Part shown: positions 1 through 5,386 of the stretch, piece by piece | Layout: each line of letters begins with the position of its first letter | Numbering within the stretch: the first letter of the stretch is position 1 | DNA from: Gammaproteobacteria bacterium | Lineage (GTDB): Bacteria > Pseudomonadota > Gammaproteobacteria > Chromatiales > Sedimenticolaceae | NCBI GenBank assembly: GCA_020445245.1 | Contig: JAGRHB010000151.1 | Location: forward strand, 1-5,386 | Direction: 5' to 3' | DNA length: 5,386 nt | The notes under the pieces: model-generated | Told to the model about the DNA's origin: nothing | Database searches by the model: none | The model's input: only the letters and a program-made list of their open reading frames with translations | Program-made: the position numbers and the translations under genes

Positions 1-606
1 TGGACAGTCGGCGCAACCGCACAGCCCGAGCCCGGGCTGACGCGTATCGAATTGCAGCTACACGATGACGATACGACACGCGCGCTGTGGCCACACCGTT
101 TCGCGTTGAGTCTGGTGGTGACAATCGGAGATGTCCTCGACCTCGCGCTGGTCACACACAACACGGGCGAACAGGCGTTCGACATCACCCAGGCCCTGCA
201 TACCTACTTTGCGGTCGGCGACATCGCGCAGGTCGGCATTGCAGGACTGGACGGCAGCCGTTACCTCGACAAGGTGCGTGATTTCGCCGTGTTCGATCAA
301 TCCGGCACCGTCATGTTCGACGGCGAGGTGGACCGTATCTACCAACGGGTGCAAGGGCCGCTCACGATCAGCGATCCGGTACTTGGCCGGCGGATCGACA
401 TTGACTGCAGCGGCAGCACGACCACCGTGGTGTGGAATCCATGGAAGGAGATCGCGATCGCGATGCAGGATCTCGCCGATGACGACTACCGACGACTGGT
501 ATGCGTAGAGACGGCCAACGCAGCGGACGAAATCGTCACAATCGAGCCTGGCACGCAATATCGCCTCGGCGCACGCTACCGGCATTCGTCGTTGGCACGG
601 CCCTGA
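1..606 (+). CDS. D-hexose-6-phosphate mutarotase (YeaD/aldose 1-epimerase family), 5'-truncated by window edge
   Basis: The frame is open from base 1 to a TGA at 604-606, giving 201 residues. The family is usually about 290-300 residues, so roughly the N-terminal third lies outside the window and the true start is not visible. Family signatures are clear: LWPH near residue 29, THNT near 52, LHTYFAVGDI at 66-75, GLDGSRYLDK, VVWNPW, and CVETANA at 168-174. In the galactose-mutarotase fold the His of LHTYF (residue 67, bases 199-201) and the Glu of CVET (residue 170, bases 508-510) match the catalytic acid/base pair, and both are intact. The enzyme is expected to interconvert alpha and beta anomers of glucose-6-phosphate and related sugar phosphates in the cytoplasm, feeding glycolysis or glycogen metabolism. 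No transmembrane segment or signal peptide is seen in this part. The next gene lies about 100 bp downstream on the same strand. Confidence 0.93.
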   Translation, partial: WTVGATAQPEPGLTRIELQLHDDDTTRALWPHRFALSLVVTIGDVLDLALVTHNTGEQAFDITQALHTYFAVGDIAQVGIAGLDGSRYLDKVRDFAVFDQSGTVMFDGEVDRIYQRVQGPLTISDPVLGRRIDIDCSGSTTTVVWNPWKEIAIAMQDLADDDYRRLVCVETANAADEIVTIEPGTQYRLGARYRHSSLARP

Positions 607-633
607 ATACCCCTGCAACACCCGGGGTACAGA

Positions 634-661
634 TTGCGTACCGTGAATCCCGACCCATACT
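634..661 (+). promoter_or_regulatory. possible weak sigma-70 promoter for the small downstream gene
   Basis: TTGCGT at 634-639 and CATACT at 656-661 are separated by 16 bp, matching three and four of six consensus bases respectively. Transcription would start near 668, just ahead of the strong ribosome binding site at 693-700. The match is modest, and read-through from the mutarotase gene is equally possible, since no T-tract terminator separates the two genes. Confidence 0.25.
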
Positions 662-692
662 TGAATGAGCAACCCGATTCACCCTGTTGGCC

Positions 693-702
693 AAAGGAGG
701 TG
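693..702 (+). promoter_or_regulatory. strong Shine-Dalgarno sequence that sets the start of the small protein
   Basis: AAAGGAGGTG is a near-complete complement of the 16S rRNA 3' end. It lies directly before ATG 704 (3 nt after GGAGG) and GTG 707 (6 nt after). The in-frame ATG at 665 has no such site, so the gene most likely starts at 704 or 707. Confidence 0.75.
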
Positions 703-703
703 C

Positions 704-943
704 ATGGTGTTCCTCAAAGAATGCAAGACAGGTGAGCTGGTCGAGGTACTCGACCCGGCAGCGCTCTATGATCCTTTTGCGTCCGAGATCATCGGACGCT
801 ACAACATCGGCGAGGAGATGCCAGAGCCCCGGGCATTCGCCAAGTCCGATCTGGCGTTCTGTTCCAACGAACAGCTGCCCCGGTGCTGGATGGACCCGGA
901 CTACCGGCGCGACGAAATCCGCCGCACCGGCACTCAAAGCTGA
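704..943 (+). CDS. small conserved-looking protein of unknown function (79 aa)
   Basis: The reading frame from ATG 704 gives 79 residues; GTG 707 would give 78, and an upstream ATG at 665 would give 92 but lacks a ribosome binding site. The protein is soluble-looking and acidic, with no signal peptide or membrane segment. Visible features are FLKECKTGELVEVLD at 3-17, a DPF at 23-25, GRYNIGEEM at 31-39, and a C-terminal LPRCWMDPDYR at 58-68, with three cysteines (7, 53, 61). The pattern reminds me of short proteins of about 70-90 residues in beta- and gammaproteobacteria, some carrying the name 'acetyltransferase' without any recognisable acetyltransferase fold. That memory is not strong enough to assign a function. 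It follows the mutarotase gene on the same strand and converges on the EF-hand gene, with a hairpin between them. Confidence 0.75.
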   Translation: MVFLKECKTGELVEVLDPAALYDPFASEIIGRYNIGEEMPEPRAFAKSDLAFCSNEQLPRCWMDPDYRRDEIRRTGTQS

Positions 944-955
944 CGCTGTCACTTG

Positions 956-985
956 TCGGGTGGACTGCCAGTGCGGTCCACCCGA
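956..985. terminator. hairpin between convergent genes, probable bidirectional terminator without T-tract
   Basis: A perfect 10-bp inverted repeat (956-965 with 976-985, arm TCGGGTGGAC) can be extended inward by three more pairs, one of them G-T, leaving a CAGT tetraloop. It lies 12 bp after the stop of the small plus-strand gene and 8 bp after the stop of the minus-strand EF-hand gene, as expected for a shared terminator. Neither side has a run of T, so it may act by blocking 3' decay or with Rho rather than as a classical intrinsic terminator. Confidence 0.6.
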
Positions 986-993
986 GCGGCGCT

Positions 994-1353
994 TCACTGG
1001 GCAGCGGGCCCCATGCACGGCCGTTGCTGCATACGTCCGGCCTGCCAGCCGTAGAGTTCATTGCGGCTGATCGCACCGTCGCCGTCTGAGTCGATCTGAT
1101 CGAATGACGGTGCCGAAGCCGCGTTACGCATCGGGTACCCGCGTTCGCTGCGCGCCTTCTGACGCTCGCTGCGGACCTGCGCATGTTCTTCCTGCGTCAC
1201 GACACCGTCCTTGTCGAGGTCGAGCACCTCGAACGGCATCGGACCGCGACGCTCGTAATACTCATTGCGCTCGTTCTCGTCGGAACTCGCGATGGCGGTG
1301 CCGCACAGCAATGCAACGCCCAGAGCGGAAGTAATGATGGTCTTGTTCAACAT
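994..1353 (-). CDS. secreted EF-hand (calcium-binding) protein, 119 aa
   Basis: The product begins with a typical Sec signal peptide: Lys at 4, a hydrophobic stretch at about 5-19, and an AIA cleavage motif at 20-22. The mature part would therefore be a periplasmic protein of about 97 residues. It has two canonical 12-residue EF-hand loops, D45-L-D-K-D-G-V-V-T-Q-E-E56 and D88-S-D-G-D-G-A-I-S-R-N-E99, each with acidic residues at positions 1, 3, 5 and 12 and Gly at 6, so both should bind Ca2+. Between them is a charged segment rich in Arg, Glu and Gln. The start is ATG 1353, preceded by AGAGGA about 9 nt upstream. The gene lies 157 bp after the histidine kinase gene on the same strand and has its own putative promoter carrying the same direct repeat as the cytochrome operon, which suggests control by the neighbouring response regulator. 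It may buffer or report periplasmic calcium; the exact role is unknown. Confidence 0.92.
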   Translation of the reverse strand: MLNKTIITSALGVALLCGTAIASSDENERNEYYERRGPMPFEVLDLDKDGVVTQEEHAQVRSERQKARSERGYPMRNAASAPSFDQIDSDGDGAISRNELYGWQAGRMQQRPCMGPAAQ

Positions 1354-1385
1354 GATGGCTTTCCTCTGTTCTCTGGCCTGTCCGG

Positions 1386-1413
1386 TGACCGTCCTGGTCA
1401 GGCACTGGCCTGA
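1386..1413 (-). repeat. overlapping inverted repeats in the EF-hand gene leader
   Basis: The predicted leader of the EF-hand mRNA can fold as TCAGGC/GCCTGA (1398-1403 with 1408-1413, 4-nt loop) or as TGACC/GGTCA (1386-1390 with 1396-1400, 5-nt loop). The two stems share 1398-1400, so they cannot both form fully. The octamer CTGGCCTG also occurs twice nearby, at 1373-1380 and 1405-1412. The stems are short and a function is speculative. Confidence 0.3.
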
Positions 1414-1439
1414 ATCTTTCCTGTCCCTGTGTGATTCTC

Positions 1440-1472
1440 AAACTAAGCCATCAAGCTGAAATCACGCTGAAA
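1440..1472 (-). promoter_or_regulatory. putative response-regulator box and promoter of the EF-hand gene
   Basis: On the plus strand an 11-bp tandem repeat is seen, TCAAGCTGAAA at 1451-1461 and TCACGCTGAAA at 1462-1472, with ten of eleven bases identical. Read with the gene this is TTCAG-N6-TTCAG (1471-1456), followed after 10 bases by TAGTTT at 1445-1440 as a possible -10 box. Transcription would begin near 1433, leaving a leader of about 80 nt. OmpR-family regulators commonly bind direct repeats of this period, with the second half-site taking the place of a -35 box. The same arrangement is found ahead of the cytochrome gene. Confidence 0.55.
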
Positions 1473-1510
1473 ATTGCGGTGGATCTGCACGCATTTCCGA
1501 GCGGGGCGCA

Positions 1511-2845
1511 CTACTCTCCACGCATATTCAGCGGCAGCATCACCTGCACCTCGAGTCCGCCCAGTTCCACCGATCGCTGCAGGTCCAGCGAGCCACCCTG
1601 GTCACTCACCAGGTCGTTGACGATGGCAAGGCCAAGGCCGTGCCCGCTCTCCTGTTCATCGAGACGCGTGCCGCGATGCAGCAAACCGGCCCGGTCGGCC
1701 TCGGACACACCGGGTCCGTCATCCGCGACCGTGATGCACAGGGTGTTCACCTGCACCTCCAGATGCAGACGGACCCTCCCACGCGCCCACTTGCAGGCGT
1801 TGTCGAGCAGGTTGCCGAGCAGCTCGAGCATGTCTTCATGATCGAAAGGCAGCCCCCCCTCGGGCAACGGCGCGAGCTGGATGTCGATCTGGCGGTCGCG
1901 GTGGATCTGGCCCAGCGCCTCGACCAGCTCGGGGACGTCACGCTGCGGCAAGAACCGCTGCCCACCGCCCTCGCCGGCGAAGCGCGCACGCTTGAGCTCG
2001 CGCTCGATCAAGGTGCGTATGCGGTCCATTCGGTCGACGAGACGCTGTCTCTCGGTCGCCGGCAGCGCCAGCCCATCGACATCCCGTGTCATCAGGCTGA
2101 GCGGCCCCTTGAGCGCATGGGCGAGGTTACCGAGCGACTGGCGCGAGCGCTGCAGGCGCTGCTGCAACTGCGTCAGCAGACGATTGATCTCGGTCGTCAA
2201 CGGCCGGATCTCGACCGGTCCGAGAGCCTGCAGTCGCTGCAGCTGTCCCGACGCCACGCCGCTGACCTCTTCACGCACCCGGTCGAGGGCACGGAAGCCG
2301 CGGCGCAGCACGTAACGCTGCAGCAGGACAATCACCAACAGGGCGAACGTCAGCAGGCCGAGCGCAAACACCTGGAAGCGATGGATATGGGCAAGCATCG
2401 GCGTCAGGTCTTCGGCGACGGTCAGGGTGAAGTGCAACCCGCTCTTCTCGTACCCTGCCGAACGGTATTGCAGATATTGGCCCTGCGGGCCCGCGGCCTG
2501 AAATGCCCTCACAGCCCCTGCCGCGAGAGGCGGCACCTGCAGGGTCTCATCCCACAGCGAGCGTGAACGCAACGGCGGTCGCGTATCGAAGCTCAACAGA
2601 AAATAGTGGCCGGACAGCGGCTGCTGATAGATCGGGGTGATGCGGCCCTCGCGAAGTTTCACCTGGCCGGCGGGATTCACCCACAGCGCGGCCAGCAGGG
2701 CCTCCGCATCGTGTTCGAGGCGCGCCAGCACGTTGGCCTCGCTGAGTGACTTGACGGCCGCCATCGCGCCCCAGAACAGAAAGCCGAACACGATCACCAG
2801 CGTCGTGGCCAGACCGACCACGAAGCGCCGCTCCAGCGAGTTCAC
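1511..2845 (-). CDS. membrane sensor histidine kinase, PhoQ/QseC-like, 444 aa
   Basis: The architecture is complete. TM1 is at about 8-30, a periplasmic sensor of some 120 residues runs to about 155, TM2 is at about 157-177, then a HAMP linker (about 178-231), a dimerisation helix pair with the H-box LAHALKGP (phospho-acceptor His243), and an ATPase domain. The ATPase domain has the N-box [10 protein letters not shown] (Asn349), G1 box DDGPG (375-379) and G2 box GHGLGL (401-406). The HxLKxP H-box and the NACK N-box resemble PhoQ. The sensor has the motif [10 protein letters not shown] followed by LRSRSLWDE, common in proteobacterial sensor kinases; its ligand cannot be told. It starts at GTG 2845, overlapping the regulator stop by four bases (GTGA), with GGAG 6 nt upstream, so the two are translationally coupled and should be partners. 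Gly247 stands at His+4, where Thr or Asn usually supports phosphatase activity. Confidence 0.95.
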   Translation of the reverse strand: MNSLERRFVVGLATTLVIVFGFLFWGAMAAVKSLSEANVLARLEHDAEALLAALWVNPAGQVKLREGRITPIYQQPLSGHYFLLSFDTRPPLRSRSLWDETLQVPPLAAGAVRAFQAAGPQGQYLQYRSAGYEKSGLHFTLTVAEDLTPMLAHIHRFQVFALGLLTFALLVIVLLQRYVLRRGFRALDRVREEVSGVASGQLQRLQALGPVEIRPLTTEINRLLTQLQQRLQRSRQSLGNLAHALKGPLSLMTRDVDGLALPATERQRLVDRMDRIRTLIERELKRARFAGEGGGQRFLPQRDVPELVEALGQIHRDRQIDIQLAPLPEGGLPFDHEDMLELLGNLLDNACKWARGRVRLHLEVQVNTLCITVADDGPGVSEADRAGLLHRGTRLDEQESGHGLGLAIVNDLVSDQGGSLDLQRSVELGGLEVQVMLPLNMRGE

Positions 2846-3507
2846 GGCTTGCTCCGGTAGAGATATCCCTGACCGCGTCGTGTCTCGATCTGGTCGCGAC
2901 CTATCTTTTCGCGCAGACGCCGGATGTAGACCTCCAGGACATTGCTGTCGCGGTCCTGGTCGCCCTCGTAGACGTGTTCGGTCAGACGGCTCTTCGACAA
3001 TACCCGGTCGGGGTGCGTCATCAGATAACGCAACAGACGAAACTCCGTGCCGGTCAATTCGACCTCGACACCGTCAGAACGGCAGACCCGCTGGCGCTCT
3101 TCGTCGAGCCGAAGTCCGCCGACCAGGAGCTCCGCGCTGGCTCGCCCAGTGCTGCGCCGTAACAGTGACTGCAGCCGGGCCGACAGTTCCTCGTGGTGGA
3201 AAGGCTTTCCGAGGTAATCGTCCGCACCCGAACGCAAACCCAGGACCCGCTCGCTCCACGCATCGCGGGCGGTGAGGATCAGCACAGGGGTCAGCAGCCC
3301 GGCATCGCGCCAGGCCTTGAGCACCTCGAGCCCGGGTTTTCCGGGCAGGCCGAGATCGAGGATGATCGCATCGTAGAGCTGCTCGCGGCCCAGGTACTCC
3401 GCGTCAATACCGTTCGACACGGTGTCGACAGCGAAGCCCTCGTGGCGCAGGTCGGCCGCGACGCCGGCAGCAAGTTCGGTATCGTCCTCGACCAGCAGCA
3501 GACGCAA
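2842..3507 (-). CDS. OmpR-family two-component response regulator, 221 aa
   Basis: The receiver domain (1-115) has all key residues: the acidic pair Asp8/Asp9, phospho-acceptor Asp51 in LDLGLPG, Thr79 and Lys101 in KPF. A winged-helix DNA-binding domain (about 125-218) follows, with [11 protein letters not shown], the recognition-helix region [15 protein letters not shown] and the wing RRGQGYLY. It is therefore a transcription factor of the PhoP/QseB/PmrA type, phosphorylated by the kinase encoded directly after it. The start must be TTG 3507: the PepSY stop TGA lies two codons upstream in the same frame, leaving no ATG or GTG before the conserved VEDD. GGAGG at 3516-3520 stands 8 nt before it. 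The likely targets are the TTCAG-N6-TTCAG repeats ahead of the cytochrome operon and the EF-hand gene, which would make the operon autoregulated; this is inference from repeat architecture. Confidence 0.95.
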   Translation of the reverse strand: MRLLLVEDDTELAAGVAADLRHEGFAVDTVSNGIDAEYLGREQLYDAIILDLGLPGKPGLEVLKAWRDAGLLTPVLILTARDAWSERVLGLRSGADDYLGKPFHHEELSARLQSLLRRSTGRASAELLVGGLRLDEERQRVCRSDGVEVELTGTEFRLLRYLMTHPDRVLSKSRLTEHVYEGDQDRDSNVLEVYIRRLREKIGRDQIETRRGQGYLYRSKP

Positions 3508-3510
3508 TGC

Positions 3511-3843
3511 TCAATCCTCCACGCGGTTGCCCAGCGGCTCTCCACTGATGGCATCGAAATAGCGCTTGTCGACCCGGCCGGCAGCATCGAGCAGTTCCAG
3601 CTCATACACCATGCGGCCATGCTTACGTTCGAGGTCCGCCTCCAGGACACGCAGGCCATCGAGTTCCGGCCGCGCCAGCAGGCCCGACAGCGGCATGACC
3701 TCGCCGCTGTCCCTGAGTTCGCGGGCCTCGTCATGATCATCCGAAGCGCCGGCCGGTGCGATGTCATACAGCAGCGCAGCACCGGAGACCACGGCAACGG
3801 CCACGAACACCCAGGAAAGACGGATACCGTTTTTCTCAGACAT
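3511..3843 (-). CDS. membrane-anchored or exported PepSY-domain protein, 110 aa
   Basis: The product has a short charged N-terminus, one hydrophobic segment at about 9-27 that is a signal anchor or uncleaved signal peptide, an acidic linker (DDHDEARE near 35-42), and a single PepSY-like domain from about 49 to 110. The domain ends in the characteristic pattern YELELLDAAGRVDKRYFDAISGE. Single PepSY domains occur in periplasmic proteins and often sit beside two-component systems, where they are thought to modulate the sensor or a protease. ATG 3843 is preferred because GGAGGAG (3849-3855) stands 5 nt before it; the in-frame GTG at 3849 overlaps that site and is unlikely. The gene overlaps the cytochrome stop by 8 bp and ends 3 nt before the response regulator start codon, so all should be translated from one mRNA. 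It may sense or damp the kinase, but no direct evidence is visible. Confidence 0.9.
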   Translation of the reverse strand: MSEKNGIRLSWVFVAVAVVSGAALLYDIAPAGASDDHDEARELRDSGEVMPLSGLLARPELDGLRVLEADLERKHGRMVYELELLDAAGRVDKRYFDAISGEPLGNRVED

Positions 3844-4369
3844 CTTCACTCCTCCGCATCTTGTGCCCCGTCAGCATCGCCCTCACCAGGTTTTCGCCGT
3901 GGATCAGGCTGGCGAGCACCACACCGCTCACATGCACCACGACCAGCAGCAGGGTCATATTGGCGCTGCCTTCGTGGATCTCTTTCCACACCCCATGTTC
4001 CGCGTCACCGATAAGGATACCGCTAACACCCGCCACGGCCAGGCTGAGCAACAGTGCGATCACCATCCAGCCACCCGCCGGATTGTGCCCCAGGTAGTGG
4101 CGGGGTGTGCCCGCCCTGAGCGATCTGAGGTACCCCACGGTCACCGTCCCGCCATAGACGAAGTCACGAAACCTCGCATGCTGGGTGCCGATCACGCCCC
4201 ACACGATGCGCAATCCAAGCAGCACCAGGATGAAGTACCCGGCCCGCTCATGCAGTGATGCCCACTCCTCTGCACTGACCCAGGCGACCAGGTAGAACAA
4301 TACCAATGACCAGTGAAACACCCTGACAAAGGGATCCCAGACCAACACCTTTTGATTTTCCAGCACCAT
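3836..4369 (-). CDS. cytochrome b561 family membrane protein, 177 aa
   Basis: This is a four-helix b-type cytochrome like the hydrogenase/b561 group. It opens with the family motif VWDPFVRVFHW (10-20), then TM1 about 18-33, TM2 about 44-61, TM3 about 100-120 and TM4 about 134-157. Likely heme ligands are His19 (FHW), His40 (LHERAG), His132 (EIHE) and His146 (VVHVSG), which would hold two b hemes and pass electrons between the quinone pool and a periplasmic partner. HGEN at 157-160 is also typical of the family. ATG 4369 is chosen because GGAG lies 5 nt upstream and the family motif follows directly; an open frame continues to 4450 but lacks both. It is the first gene of the minus-strand operon, its stop overlapping the PepSY start. 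No c-type cytochrome or hydrogenase gene lies next to it here, so its redox partner is unknown. Confidence 0.92.
   Translation of the reverse strand: MVLENQKVLVWDPFVRVFHWSLVLFYLVAWVSAEEWASLHERAGYFILVLLGLRIVWGVIGTQHARFRDFVYGGTVTVGYLRSLRAGTPRHYLGHNPAGGWMVIALLLSLAVAGVSGILIGDAEHGVWKEIHEGSANMTLLLVVVHVSGVVLASLIHGENLVRAMLTGHKMRRSEDV
3849..3855 (-). promoter_or_regulatory. Shine-Dalgarno site that sets the PepSY start
   Basis: GGAGGAG on the minus strand ends 5 nt before ATG 3843. It contains part of the upstream candidate GTG 3849-3847, which makes that GTG an unlikely start. The site lies inside the last codons of the cytochrome gene, favouring translational coupling. Confidence 0.8.
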
Positions 4370-4410
4370 AGAAACTCCGGTTTCTCCGTGAAGCAGACTC
4401 GATGCCCGAA

Positions 4411-4443
4411 AGGCTATGACGGAAACCTGAACTGAAACTGAAA
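4411..4443 (-). promoter_or_regulatory. putative response-regulator box and promoter of the cytochrome-PepSY-regulator-kinase operon
   Basis: Read on the minus strand, 4442-4427 is TTCAG-TTTCAG-TTCAG, that is TTCAG-N6-TTCAG with an additional TTCAG inside the spacer. After 10 bases follows TAGCCT at 4416-4411 as a possible -10 box, so transcription would begin near 4404 with a leader of about 35 nt. The layout and orientation are the same as at the EF-hand gene. No good -35 box is visible, as expected for an activator-dependent promoter. Confidence 0.55.
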
Positions 4444-4557
4444 TCGCCACCCAAAACCCCCGTTCACGGGGTTATCCTGTCGCACTGCTGTCGCGTCAAC
4501 CGGGGTGTGGCAGGCGTCGTGGCCGGCTACCGGTCGCATCAAGGGTCGTTGGAAGTC

Positions 4558-5386
4558 ATGCCATTGCTGCAGGTGGAAAATCTGGTCAAGACCTATCCAG
4601 GCGTGCGCGCCGTGGACGGTATCGGCTTCACCGTGGCCGAAGGCAGCTGTTTCGGCCTGCTCGGTCCGAACGGTGCCGGCAAGACCACCACGTTGGAGAT
4701 ACTCGAAGGCATCACCGGCGCCGACTCGGGGCACGTCCTGTACCGGGGCGCACCACGCGACGACAGTTATCGTGCAGTGGTCGGCATCCAGTTCCAACAC
4801 ACCGCGCTGCAGGACTTCCAGACCGTGCACGAGGCCCTGCGGCTGTTTGCGAGTTTCTATCCGCGGCAACGTCCGATGTCCGAACTTGTCCAGCTGTGCA
4901 ACCTCGGCGAGCTGCTGGACCGTGACACCCGCGCCCTGTCCGGCGGGCAGCGCCAGCGGCTGCTGCTGGCGATCGCGCTGGTCAACGACCCGGACCTGGT
5001 GTTCCTCGACGAGCCGACGACAGGGCTCGACCCACAGTCACGGCGCAATTTCTGGCGGCTGATCGAGGGTGTGAAACAAGAGGGCAAGACGGTGCTGCTG
5101 ACCACGCATTACATGGAAGAGGCCAGTGTCCTGTGTGATGAGATTGCGGTGATCGATCGTGGCCGGATCATCGAGCGCGGCGCGCCGCAGCGTCTGCTGG
5201 CACAGCACTTCCCGCGGGCGCTGGTACGCGTCCCGCTGTCAGCCCTGCCCGACCCTGGCCGGCTGCCGACCGGCTTCGAGGTACGCGGCGGCGATGCGGT
5301 GGCCGCCACAGACGACAGCGACCAGGCGCTGGCGCAGCTGCGGCAGCTGCAGGTGGCACTGGACGAGCTGGTGATCAGTACGCCTA
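4558..5386 (+). CDS. ABC-2 type transporter ATP-binding protein, 3'-truncated by window edge
   Basis: The frame is open from ATG 4558 to the window end, giving 276 residues. All ATPase motifs are present in order: Walker A GPNGAGKTT (36-44), Q-loop Gln80 in FQHTAL, signature LSGGQ (127-131), Walker B LVFLDE with Asp151 and catalytic Glu152, D-loop GLDP (156-159) and H-loop His184 in TTHYMEEA. This spacing and the TTHYMEEA motif are typical of ATPases of ABC-2 exporters (drug, NodI-like or YadG-like). The visible C-terminal region (about 220-276) ends in LDELVISTP, resembling the stretch just before the end of such proteins, so perhaps 25-40 residues are missing and a permease gene would be expected next. 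The substrate is unknown. The start is moderately certain: GGAAG lies only 2 nt before the ATG and AAGGG 12 nt before; the GTG and TTG codons upstream in frame are less convincing. It is transcribed divergently from the cytochrome operon. Confidence 0.93.
   Translation, partial: MPLLQVENLVKTYPGVRAVDGIGFTVAEGSCFGLLGPNGAGKTTTLEILEGITGADSGHVLYRGAPRDDSYRAVVGIQFQHTALQDFQTVHEALRLFASFYPRQRPMSELVQLCNLGELLDRDTRALSGGQRQRLLLAIALVNDPDLVFLDEPTTGLDPQSRRNFWRLIEGVKQEGKTVLLTTHYMEEASVLCDEIAVIDRGRIIERGAPQRLLAQHFPRALVRVPLSALPDPGRLPTGFEVRGGDAVAATDDSDQALAQLRQLQVALDELVISTP

Noticed and set aside
608..642. Hairpins after the mutarotase stop (TACCCC/GGGGTA and GGTAC/GTACC)
   Set aside because: The stems are 5-6 bp, overlap each other and lack a T-tract, so a terminator call is not supported.
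58..672. 204-codon open frame on the minus strand
   Set aside because: It lies antisense to the mutarotase gene, whose conserved motifs prove the plus-strand frame; the translated product shows no recognisable domain.
665..703. Earlier ATG start for the small protein
   Set aside because: There is no Shine-Dalgarno sequence before it, while a near-perfect one stands before 704/707; the strong site itself would fall inside the coding region.
1300..1353. Lipoprotein signal (Cys17) in the EF-hand protein
   Set aside because: The residues before Cys17 (A-L-L) do not fit a lipobox, whereas an AIA signal peptidase I site follows at 20-22.
1640..2566. 308-codon open frame on the plus strand
   Set aside because: It is antisense to the histidine kinase, is rich in Gln, Arg and Leu as expected from GC-rich shadow frames, and has no domain or ribosome binding site.
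3193..4014. 273-codon open frame on the plus strand
   Set aside because: It crosses the regulator, PepSY and cytochrome genes in antisense and shows no domain; the minus-strand genes are clearly real.
4455..4473. CCCCG/CGGGG inverted repeat followed by GTTTT on the minus strand, as a terminator
   Set aside because: The stem is five pairs, the T-run is four, and it lies upstream of both divergent genes where no transcript is expected to end.
4505..5062. 185-codon open frame on the plus strand over the ABC gene
   Set aside because: It is an out-of-frame shadow rich in Cys, Trp, Arg and Ser; all ATPase motifs are in the frame starting at 4558.

Overview
The window is GC-rich bacterial DNA, densely coding, with short intergenic gaps, Shine-Dalgarno-led genes and alternative GTG/TTG starts. 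The protein types (YeaD-like sugar-phosphate mutarotase, PhoQ/QseC-like kinase, b561-type cytochrome, ABC-2 ATPase) suggest a gammaproteobacterium, perhaps of the purple-sulfur or sulfur-oxidising kind. That placement is an inference, because no marker gene is present.

Layout: (1) 1-606, plus strand, the 3' two thirds of a D-hexose-6-phosphate mutarotase cut by the window edge. (2) 704-943, plus strand, a small conserved-looking protein with a very strong ribosome binding site. (3) 956-985, a hairpin between two convergent genes. (4) 994-4369, minus strand, the core of the window, read from high to low coordinates: cytochrome b561, a membrane-anchored PepSY protein, an OmpR-family response regulator, a PhoQ-like histidine kinase and, after 157 bp, a secreted two-EF-hand protein. 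(5) 4370-4557, a divergent control region. (6) 4558 to the right edge, plus strand, an ABC-transporter ATPase whose 3' end lies outside.

The first four genes of the minus-strand block are tightly packed (8-bp overlap, 4-nt gap, 3-bp overlap) and look like one operon. The most interesting observation is that the two places where minus-strand transcription should begin, ahead of the cytochrome gene and ahead of the EF-hand gene, carry the same pattern in the same orientation: TTCAG-N6-TTCAG, then 10-11 bases, then a TAGnnT that could be a -10 box. Direct repeats with 11-bp period are how OmpR-family regulators bind DNA, so I infer that the response regulator controls its own operon and the EF-hand gene. 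Together the parts suggest a self-regulated envelope signalling module that links a sensor kinase to periplasmic PepSY and Ca2+-binding EF-hand proteins and a membrane b-type cytochrome. The signal (divalent metal, calcium or redox) cannot be read from the sequence.
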